Below are positions 24,048 to 29,849 of a DNA stretch of 29,849 nt, piece by piece (position 1 is the first letter of the stretch; each line of letters starts with the position of its first letter). The notes below the pieces were generated by a model. That model saw only the letters and a list, made by a program, of their open reading frames with translations. It made no database searches and was not told the DNA's origin. The DNA is taken from positions 1-29,849 of IMG/VR virus record IMGVR_UViG_3300030106_006402. One strand, 5' to 3'. The position numbers were made by a program, and so were the translations under genes. Source of the DNA: a virus.

Positions 24048-24072
24048 CAAGGACGCCTGACCGTCCTATAAT
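24044..24072 (+). promoter_or_regulatory. perfect sigma-70 promoter (TTGACA-17-TATAAT)
   Basis: TTGACA is at 24044-24049 and TATAAT at 24067-24072 with an exact 17-bp spacer. This is the full consensus for the host housekeeping polymerase, and the typical form of a T4-like early promoter. The upstream gene's stop codon (TGA 24045-24047) is embedded in the -35 box. The start point would be near 24079, about 18 nt before the ATG at 24097. Confidence 0.9.
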
Positions 24073-24096
24073 AAGCAGGTAATCAAACGAACCCCC

Positions 24097-24279
24097 ATGC
24101 AAGACGAGTACCTAACCCGATGCGTTGTTGACCCCGTTGCCCGTAAGTTTTTCTTGTATTCTAATGAGGGTGAAGAGCGTGTCGTGGATTGTGAAACCGT
24201 AGACCAATTTATGTCAGTCCTTGAACTGGTTCGTGATAAGTGTGATGAGGATACACTTGCGTATGCAAACCCACTCTGA
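24097..24279 (+). CDS. small unknown protein, first gene after the sigma-70 promoter
   Basis: This 60-aa acidic protein starts MQDEYLTRCVVDP and has VARKFFLYSNEGEERVVDC then ETVDQFMSVLELVRDKCDED, a strand-then-helix pattern. It is the first ORF behind the perfect promoter and is probably expressed early. I do not recognise a family. Small, acidic, early proteins in T4-like phages often act on host enzymes, but there is no evidence for that here. Coding is supported by promoter position and by the absence of any alternative ORF in the same interval on either strand that looks better. Confidence 0.65.
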   Translation: MQDEYLTRCVVDPVARKFFLYSNEGEERVVDCETVDQFMSVLELVRDKCDEDTLAYANPL

Positions 24280-24398
24280 CCAAAATTAGCTTTTAATTCC
24301 AAAAAAGGCGGGAAAAAAATTCCGGCAAAAAATCACCCTATTACCTTTTTTCATGATAATTCACCCACAATCACTTTATAAAGAAATCTTAGAATGCC
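24280..24398 (+). other. intergenic region with an imperfect hairpin (24308-24326)
   Basis: These 119 nt hold no gene. GCGGGAA (24308-24314) and TTCCGGC (24320-24326) pair around an A5 loop with one G-G mismatch. The hairpin is followed by A6 on this strand and preceded by A6, which reads as T6 on the other strand, so a minus-strand terminator shape is possible. Further on, TTATAAAG at 24376-24383 resembles a -10 or late box, without a matching -35. Confidence 0.4.
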
Positions 24399-24599
24399 AT
24401 GAGTATGAGACCAGAAACCCGACAATCTATGGAAATGCTATTCGCGGCAAGATGGAACATTCCGAAAGCAGCCGAAAATTGTGGACTGACCAAAAAAGAG
24501 ATGAAGATAACATTTAACGAGTATTGTCGCTTGAATCCACCCACATGGAAAGAAGAAAAACGCTCTATCTCGTTGACATCGGAAACGGAAGATGTATAA
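24399..24599 (+). CDS. small conserved cyanophage protein, possible helix-turn-helix
   Basis: This 66-aa protein begins MSMRPETRQSMEML and continues FAARWNIPKAAENCG, LTKKEMKITFNEYCRLNPP. The NIPKAAENCGLTKKEMKITF stretch has the length and spacing of a helix-turn-helix (helix, G-L turn, helix), as in small DNA-binding proteins. I recall near-identical small proteins in other T4-like cyanophages, without a known role. It may be a transcription regulator, but that is inference. It belongs to the cassette behind the sigma-70 promoter and overlaps the next ORF by 55 nt in a different frame. Confidence 0.7.
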   Translation: MSMRPETRQSMEMLFAARWNIPKAAENCGLTKKEMKITFNEYCRLNPPTWKEEKRSISLTSETEDV

Positions 24600-24796
24600 C
24601 TCATGATGGATATATTCAATTAGGGATTATGAGTCATTCTGTTAAAAGACATATTGAACTCAATCCTACAATTGACTGGGTTGAGACATATTGGCTACCT
24701 GATGTTTTTATGAACAGATATAAGAGAGCAACATTCCAAGCACATGAGAGAGTATCTGAGGGTAAAATGGGATGTGAGCAATTAGAAGATAAGTGA
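24545..24796 (+). CDS. small unknown protein overlapping the previous gene
   Basis: This 83-aa protein starts MERRKTLYLVDIGNGRCITHDGY, followed by MSHSVKRHIELNPTIDWVETYWLPD and a C-terminal FQAHERVSEGKMGCEQLEDK. ATG 24545 is the first ATG; an in-frame TTG at 24524 would add seven residues. It starts 55 nt inside the previous gene in another frame and probably depends on translational coupling, because no clear SD is present. It ends 5 nt before the tRNA. No family is recognised. The coding call rests on length, normal composition and its place in the cassette. Confidence 0.55.
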   Translation: MERRKTLYLVDIGNGRCITHDGYIQLGIMSHSVKRHIELNPTIDWVETYWLPDVFMNRYKRATFQAHERVSEGKMGCEQLEDK

Positions 24797-24801
24797 TTTA
24801 T

Positions 24802-24886
24802 GGGAGTGTGGTGGAATCGGTAGACACACCAGACTTAAAATCTGTTGAGCATTGTGCTCGTGGGGGTTCAAGTCCCCCCACTCCTA
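24802..24886 (+). tRNA. tRNA-Leu (anticodon UAA)
   Basis: The 85-nt sequence folds as a class II tRNA. The acceptor is GGGAGTG with CACTCCT (the first pair is a G-U). The D-arm is GTGGAATCGGTAGACAC. The anticodon stem is CAGA/TCTG around loop CTTAAAA (anticodon TAA). A long variable arm (GAGCATTGTGCTC) is typical of Leu. The T-arm is GGGGG-TTCAAGT-CCCCC and the discriminator is A. CCA is not encoded. It reads UUA (and UUG by wobble), codons frequent in AT-rich phage genes but rarer in many marine Synechococcus hosts. Confidence 0.95.
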
Positions 24887-24888
24887 TT

Positions 24889-24906
24889 CCCTAAATAAAA
24901 TTAGGG
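24889..24906 (+). other. small hairpin just after tRNA-Leu
   Basis: CCCTAA (24889-24894) and TTAGGG (24901-24906) pair around loop ATAAAA, 2 nt after the tRNA discriminator. There is no U-tract, so it is not a classic terminator; it may help 3' processing of the tRNA or shield the downstream message. Confidence 0.4.
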
Positions 24907-24920
24907 TAAAGCACGGACCC

Positions 24921-25196
24921 ATGAAATACCACATAGATACAAAATATGCTTGGTATGATCATCAAGAAGGAAGTGTACTAATATTACTATATTTCATTCA
25001 AAATGTTCCTTTCACTTTCGATGAACTTCCAGAAATTGCCAAGTCACATCCAGAGGTTGTAAACTTAGCTGACGATGAAAAAAGGTGGACTCCTGAAGGT
25101 CTTTATCGAGCATCTTCATATCTTATGTTAGAGGAGTGTCATCCTATGCTATATGAATTAGAATTAGAAAATCCTGAACTAATGCCGGTGGACTAA
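24921..25196 (+). CDS. small unknown protein after tRNA-Leu
   Basis: This 91-aa acidic protein starts MKYHIDTKYAWYDHQEGSVL, followed by ILLYFIQNVPFTFDELPEIAKSHPE. Its C-terminal half (TPEGLYRASSYLMLEECHP, ending ELMPVD) is helical and acidic. I chose ATG 24921 because an in-frame upstream start at 24852 would lie inside the tRNA. No Shine-Dalgarno is evident. No family is recognised, although similar small ORFs exist near tRNA genes in related phages. The frame is open for 276 nt with plausible composition, and it sits between the tRNA and another small ORF. Confidence 0.65.
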   Translation: MKYHIDTKYAWYDHQEGSVLILLYFIQNVPFTFDELPEIAKSHPEVVNLADDEKRWTPEGLYRASSYLMLEECHPMLYELELENPELMPVD

Positions 25197-25219
25197 TTAA
25201 AAGGAGATATTATAAGTAT

Positions 25220-25390
25220 ATGGTCATTAATCTATGGTATAATCAAAAAATGGAAGAGTGGCGTTGGTCACTTACTGAAACTAGTTTAATGTCACAACAT
25301 TCTGGGGGTCAAAAAGAACTTCGTGATGCCATGAACGATGTTGCAAAAACAGTTGAATATATACTTGACAACGAGTTAGAGGAAGAGTAA
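25220..25390 (+). CDS. 56-aa unknown protein, last gene of the cassette
   Basis: This ORF is short: MVINLWYNQKMEEWRWSLTE, then helical sequence ending DNELEEE. AAGGAG at 25201-25206 is a consensus Shine-Dalgarno but stands about 13 nt before ATG 25220. The inner ATG at 25250 (MEEWRW) is an alternative start giving 46 aa. It is followed by a terminator after 29 nt. Many T4-like cyanophages carry short acidic MEEW-type proteins, as I recall, but no role is known. Confidence is moderate because of the length. Confidence 0.5.
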   Translation: MVINLWYNQKMEEWRWSLTETSLMSQHSGGQKELRDAMNDVAKTVEYILDNELEEE

Positions 25391-25419
25391 TATATAAAGG
25401 TGTGAAGGAAGTGCGATAA

Positions 25420-25448
25420 GGGTGACCTCTATGAGGTTGCCCTTTTTT
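25420..25448 (+). terminator. rho-independent terminator closing the small-gene cassette
   Basis: GGGTGACCTC (25420-25429) pairs along its full length with GAGGTTGCCC (25433-25442), including two G-U wobbles, around loop TAT, and is followed by T6 (25443-25448). This is a textbook intrinsic terminator. It stops early transcription before the late fibre gene. Confidence 0.93.
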
Positions 25449-25453
25449 CTTAT

Positions 25454-25461
25454 GATAAATA
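25454..25461 (+). promoter_or_regulatory. probable late promoter (GATAAATA) of the fibre gene
   Basis: GATAAATA fits the relaxed late motif NATAAATA. It lies between a strong terminator and the fibre ATG (25492), where a promoter is needed. The start point would fall near 25468, giving a leader of about 24 nt. Confidence 0.55.
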
Positions 25462-25491
25462 ATCCATAACAGAACTTATAGTGCTAATAAG

Positions 25492-28400
25492 ATGGGTCTT
25501 TCCAGATTAGATAATTTTCTTAAGTCTTCCAGAGGAACGATTCTTTATGTGAATCCTAATGATTTGGATGCGACTGATAGTATAGAAAATCAGGGCAATT
25601 CGCTGACACGCCCATTCAAAACTATTCAGCGAGCTCTTCTTGAAGCGTCAAGATTTTCGTATCAAAGAGGGTTGAATAATGATAGATTTGGAAAAACCAC
25701 AATCTTATTATATCCAGGTGATCATGTTGTAGATAATAGACCAGGATACATTCCGGATGGATTAAATCTTTATAGAACAAGATCAGGTTCAATTACTAAT
25801 GATCTTCCTCCATATGATCTTACCTCCAATTTAAGTTTAGAATCTCCAGAAAACGAATTATATAAACTTAATAGTATTCATGGTGGTGTAATTGTCCCTC
25901 GTGGTACTTCTCTTGTTGGATTAGACCTTCGTAAAACTAAAATTAGACCCAAATACGTTCCGGATCCACAGAACGACAATATTGAAAGATCTGCTCTGTT
26001 TAGAATTACTGGTGCCTGCTATTTTTGGCAATTTAGCATGTTTGATGCAGATCCAAATGGTGTTTGCTATAAGGATTATACAAAGAATGAATTTGTTCCT
26101 AACTTCTCTCACCACAAACTGACGTGTTTTGAGTATGCAGATGGTACAAATAATGTAAGCATTAGTGATACTTTTCAGACGTACTCTACAAACCGTACTG
26201 ATCTGGACATGTATTATGAAAAAGTTGGTTTAGTTTACGGACAATCTTCTGGTCGTGCAATTTCACCAGATTATCCAAGTTCGGGACTTGACATTCAACC
26301 AAAAATTGATGAGCACCGTATTGTTGGATCAACTGGTGCATCTGTTGGTATTACAAGTATTAAAGCAGGTGATGGCACTACATCATCAACCACAATTACG
26401 GTAACCACCTCTACTGCTGTTGATGGATTGGACGTTGATACACCATTCCGTATTACTGGAATCACTGCTAGTGGATATAGTGGACAATTTGTTGTAGCTG
26501 AAAAAGTAGATAGCACGAACATTAAATATCAAGTTCAAAATGAACCGGTAAATGCACTTCCATCAGTTACAGGTTCATCTCTGATATTACAATCTGATAC
26601 TGTTACATCCGCATCTCCATATATCTTTAATATATCATTAAGATCCGTCTTTGGTGTGTGTGGTTTACACGCTGATGGAAACAAGGCGACTGGATTTAAA
26701 TCCATGGTTGTGGCACAATTCACGGGTATTGGACTTCAGAAAGATGACAATGCATTTGTAAAATATAATTCCACGACAGGTAATTATGAAGATAATACTG
26801 TAGCTGGTAATGAAACTCTAAGTACAGATTCAAGAGCAATTTATAAACCAAGTTATAAAAACTACCATATCAAGTGTTCTAATAATTCTGTCATTCAGGC
26901 AGTTTCTATTTTTGCTATCGGTTTCTCTGAGCACTTTGTATCTGAGAGTGGTGGTGACCAATCAATTACCAACTCCAACTCCAACTTTGGTGCAAAATCT
27001 CTAATTGCAGATGGATTTAGATCGACTGCATTTTCTCAAGATGATGTTGGTTATATCACACATATTATTCCACCAAAAGAAATACCTCTAACCGAAACTT
27101 CGATTGAATTTGATTCTATTGATGTTCATAAGACAGGTAGAGTTCCAACCACTGGTATTGGATCTACTGGTAATCTATATCTATATGACAGAACTAACAA
27201 GGATGCGCCACCAGAAAACGTAATTGATGGTTTTAGGCTTGGCGCAAGGACAAATGACACTTTGAAAGTTCTCGTATCCTCTGCTGGATCCGTAACTGAG
27301 TATGGGGCACGTATTGTGATGCCCAACTCCCAGTCAAGTTCTGAGAAAACATTCCTTGTAAACAGAAGTGCAGCTGGTATTAATAGTATTGGTGTGTTTA
27401 GTGATGGTGGGACAACGAATGTTATTACTTTAACTGCAAATCATACTTTCCTAACTGGTGAGACTGTTCGTGTTATTAGTGACACTGGACAATTACCTGA
27501 TGGTCTTGATCCAAATACAGTTTATCACGCGATTGTAACTGATCTTGGTGCTACTAATCTGAAACTTGCAAAAACATTTAATGATGCTGTAAGTGGAAAT
27601 GCGATAACCATTAATGAAAAAGGTGGTATTTTAAAAGTTAGTAGTAGAGTTAGTGATAAAAATGCTGGTGATATCGGACACCCAATTCAGTATGATGATA
27701 CTAATAGTCAATGGTATGTTAAGGTATCAACAGCAACGACTGATAATACAATTTTCCCAATCGTAGTTGGATTTGGATCAACTGGTTTTGGTGTATCGAC
27801 TCCAAGAACATTCTTTAATAGAAGAAATGATAGTAGAAATTCTGATGATACTCTTTATAGAATGCGATATGTCATTCCTGCATCTTCTGGTGGAACTGTA
27901 GCAAGACCTCCCGTCGAAGGATTTGTACTTCAGGAATCAAATACATCTATAGGATCAACAAACGCCGAAGTCACAACATATTTTGGTTCTGGATCTATCT
28001 CTAATATCAATCAACAGAGAAACTTTAGATTGATTGCCTCTGGATCATATGATAGTTCGTCTAATTCCGCGAGTTTCGTTACTGAACTTCCGCATGACTT
28101 AACTGTTGGATCTCAAGTGCAAATTGTAAATGTAACTAGTGCAAATAATACTACTGGTGCAGGAAATTCTGGATTTAACCATACTTCATCTGTTACTGGA
28201 ATTTCTAGCTCTAAGATGTTTACTGTCGGTCTTGGAACCGATCCTGGTGCATTTAGTAATGATACCTCCACAAGAAACACTTCACTTCCATTCTTTAGAA
28301 AGAAAGAGTATGATGACACTCTATATGTTTACAAAGTTGAGGAAGCACAGAAGTATATAAGTGGTGATCAAGATGGTGTTTACTATCTGACTGTTGTAAC

Positions 28401-29849
28401 AGCAAATGAAAAACCAACTGTTGCTCCATTTACAGACGAAAAATATTCTCAACCAGTTAAGTCACTCTTCCCACAAACTCAAAGAGATGATCCTGAATCA
28501 GACCCAATGGAGTCTCGTGTTTTTGCAACACCATCTTTGATTGGTGATGTTGTAATTAATGACCCAAGAAAGAGTATTACAAAAGAATCAACAAATAGAT
28601 ATTTTAAAACCAATGAAGTTGGATTTGGTATCACTAATATCACTTCATTCAGTGCAGAATCACATGTTGTTGAGACTGTACTTGATCATGGTTTGAATAA
28701 AGTTGTTACTCTTGGTATCACAAGTGCTGGTGCTAGTTATGGTGCTGCTGACTCTACTTTCTATAATGCTACTTTAGTCAGTACAGGTCATACCACAACT
28801 GATACAGGTAAACATGCTACTGCCAAGATTACCACTGGTTCAAGTGGTGAAATTACCGCAATCACCGTCATGGATGGTGGTAGTGCATATGGTATTGGTA
28901 ATTCCATGTTCGTTACTGGTGTTTCCACATATGCTGGATTTAGTTCTGCCATTGTTACTGTTACCAATATCTACAATAATATTGGGGATACTCTGAGAAT
29001 TAGTGGAGTTAGCTCTGAAGGGTTTGTTGATTATAATCAACTTTATAGAATTGCTGACGTTGTTGTTGGTGCTGCGACCACACTTCTAGTTGCCCCTGCT
29101 AAATCTGTTGGTGGATTTACAACCACTGGTATTGGTGCAACTGCTGCTACTGGATCTTTTGGTCAATTAACTGGAGAGGCAGTATCAGTTAACACTCTAG
29201 TATACAATAATGATGTTGGAATTGCGACTTTGGCCACTGCTGGTCAGAAGCACGTATTTGCTACTGGACAAAGAGTAAAGGTTACTGGAGCAACAAATGC
29301 TCGATACAATGGATCATTTGTTGTATCTAAAGTTAATTCATTAACAGAGTTTGAGGTAAAGGTTGGTGTTGCGACTGATATACTTACTGAGAGCTCCTCA
29401 TCAATATTCGCATTTCATGAAGGATTGTCTGCTAATGATGGAGTTATCACTACAGACAGTGAAAATATAAATGGTAGAATGATTCCTACTTATGCTGGAA
29501 TCACCACTACTCTATCTTCAGCAGTCATTAACTCTACGACTGATGAGTTAAGCATAACTCAAATTAGTACACTTGATGTTAAGATTGGTGATTTCCTTTT
29601 AGTTGATGATGAAATTGTTAGAGTTAAAACAACTGTATCTGGAAATCCAATCAATGTTTTCCGTGGTGTTCTTGGAACAAGACCAACTACGCACGTTATC
29701 AACAGTGTAATCAGAAGAATTGAAGTTAATCCAATTGAACTTAGAAGACATTCTATCAACAGAGCATCTGGACATACATTTGAATATGTTGGATATGGTC
29801 CTGGTAACTACTCTACTGCTCTTCCAGATAGACAAGATCGCACCATTTC
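25492..29849 (+). CDS. large tail fibre/spike-like structural protein (runs off window)
   Basis: The frame is open from ATG 25492 to the end, 1452 codons without a stop. It begins MGLSRLDNFLKSSRGTILYV, then SLTRPFKTIQRALLEA (about 37-52) and TTILLYPGDHVV (69-80), the pattern that starts a right-handed parallel beta-helix in pectate-lyase-like tailspikes, followed by GGVIVPRGTSLVGLDL. I recognise this as the very large virion protein next to baseplate genes in many T4-like cyanophages. Further along are divergent Ig-like or fibre repeats near nt 26338, 27427, 28075 and 29236, each with the theme G-x-x-V-x-[VI] ... G-x-F-V-V. A GGSAYG-type module near 28860 resembles one in the 1860-aa protein. 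A host-recognition or tail-appendage role is likely. The true C-terminus is unknown. Confidence 0.85.
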   Translation, partial: MGLSRLDNFLKSSRGTILYVNPNDLDATDSIENQGNSLTRPFKTIQRALLEASRFSYQRGLNNDRFGKTTILLYPGDHVVDNRPGYIPDGLNLYRTRSGSITNDLPPYDLTSNLSLESPENELYKLNSIHGGVIVPRGTSLVGLDLRKTKIRPKYVPDPQNDNIERSALFRITGACYFWQFSMFDADPNGVCYKDYTKNEFVPNFSHHKLTCFEYADGTNNVSISDTFQTYSTNRTDLDMYYEKVGLVYGQSSGRAISPDYPSSGLDIQPKIDEHRIVGSTGASVGITSIKAGDGTTSSTTITVTTSTAVDGLDVDTPFRITGITASGYSGQFVVAEKVDSTNIKYQVQNEPVNALPSVTGSSLILQSDTVTSASPYIFNISLRSVFGVCGLHADGNKATGFKSMVVAQFTGIGLQKDDNAFVKYNSTTGNYEDNTVAGNETLSTDSRAIYKPSYKNYHIKCSNNSVIQAVSIFAIGFSEHFVSESGGDQSITNSNSNFGAKSLIADGFRSTAFSQDDVGYITHIIPPKEIPLTETSIEFDSIDVHKTGRVPTTGIGSTGNLYLYDRTNKDAPPENVIDGFRLGARTNDTLKVLVSSAGSVTEYGARIVMPNSQSSSEKTFLVNRSAAGINSIGVFSDGGTTNVITLTANHTFLTGETVRVISDTGQLPDGLDPNTVYHAIVTDLGATNLKLAKTFNDAVSGNAITINEKGGILKVSSRVSDKNAGDIGHPIQYDDTNSQWYVKVSTATTDNTIFPIVVGFGSTGFGVSTPRTFFNRRNDSRNSDDTLYRMRYVIPASSGGTVARPPVEGFVLQESNTSIGSTNAEVTTYFGSGSISNINQQRNFRLIASGSYDSSSNSASFVTELPHDLTVGSQVQIVNVTSANNTTGAGNSGFNHTSSVTGISSSKMFTVGLGTDPGAFSNDTSTRNTSLPFFRKKEYDDTLYVYKVEEAQKYISGDQDGVYYLTVVTANEKPTVAPFTDEKYSQPVKSLFPQTQRDDPESDPMESRVFATPSLIGDVVINDPRKSITKESTNRYFKTNEVGFGITNITSFSAESHVVETVLDHGLNKVVTLGITSAGASYGAADSTFYNATLVSTGHTTTDTGKHATAKITTGSSGEITAITVMDGGSAYGIGNSMFVTGVSTYAGFSSAIVTVTNIYNNIGDTLRISGVSSEGFVDYNQLYRIADVVVGAATTLLVAPAKSVGGFTTTGIGATAATGSFGQLTGEAVSVNTLVYNNDVGIATLATAGQKHVFATGQRVKVTGATNARYNGSFVVSKVNSLTEFEVKVGVATDILTESSSSIFAFHEGLSANDGVITTDSENINGRMIPTYAGITTTLSSAVINSTTDELSITQISTLDVKIGDFLLVDDEIVRVKTTVSGNPINVFRGVLGTRPTTHVINSVIRRIEVNPIELRRHSINRASGHTFEYVGYGPGNYSTALPDRQDRTI

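Noticed and set aside
24802-24886. tRNA-Leu as an integration (att) site
   Set aside because: There is no integrase, no repeated tRNA 3' end was seen in the window, and T4-like phages are lytic.
25235-25243. Extended -10 promoter (TG-G-TATAAT) inside the 56-aa ORF
   Set aside because: No -35 resemblance at the right distance, and any transcript would end at the terminator at 25420 after about 170 nt. It may be chance.
1-29849. CRISPR arrays, insertion sequences, rRNA or toxin-antitoxin pairs
   Set aside because: No regularly spaced repeats, transposase motifs or rRNA-like sequence were seen on either strand.

Overview
This window looks like part of the genome of a T4-like myovirus of marine picocyanobacteria (Synechococcus or Prochlorococcus). 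Three things point there. Recognisable T4 core genes are present: gp33, gp59, gp32, gp53, gp48, gp4, gp54-like, gp26, gp27-like and gp5. Genes typical of cyanophages are interleaved with them: phoH, a DUF1825 protein, a CP12-like protein and very large marine-phage structural proteins. The DNA is AT-rich and tightly packed, with 1-4 bp gene overlaps. No integrase, IS element, rRNA or CRISPR array was seen.

Layout. (1) 1-4014, plus strand: nucleic-acid module with the end of an unknown gene, a small FmdB-like protein, PhoH ATPase, a PD-(D/E)XK exonuclease, gp33 (late transcription co-activator), gp59 (helicase loader), a DUF1825 protein and gp32 (single-stranded DNA-binding protein). (2) 4015-6942, minus strand: a four-gene operon of gp4 (head completion), an unknown protein, gp48 (tail tube cap) and gp53 (baseplate wedge). 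A perfect T4 late promoter octamer lies just upstream of it. (3) 6974-24047, plus strand: tail and baseplate genes. These are a tube-initiator-like protein, gp26, a 56-aa gp51-like frame, two tape-measure-like proteins with different peptidoglycan hydrolase domains, a gp27-like hub, a CP12-like protein, a gp5-type hub without lysozyme, an 1860-aa modular protein, a spike-like protein and two paralogous small structural proteins. (4) 24044-25448: a short cassette with a perfect sigma-70 promoter, five small ORFs, tRNA-Leu(UAA) and a rho-independent terminator. (5) 25492-end: a very large fibre/spike-like protein that runs off the window.

How the parts work together. Region 1 supplies replication and recombination functions plus the switch to late transcription (gp33). 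Regions 2, 3 and 5 are late genes for the tail and the device that crosses the cell envelope. Region 4 looks like an early, host-polymerase-transcribed island between late structural genes.

The most notable observation is a complete set of -1 ribosomal frameshift signals at the end of gp26: an SD-like sequence, the heptamer T TTT TTC, a 7-nt spacer and a stem-loop. They would fuse gp26 to the small downstream frame, giving a tail assembly chaperone pair like lambda G/GT. Other notable points are the apparent relocation of lysozyme activity from gp5 to the tape measures, a cysteine-free gp32, a CP12-like protein inside the tail operon, a single EF-hand loop in the spike-like protein, and a strong hairpin behind gp32 inside the convergent gp53 gene.
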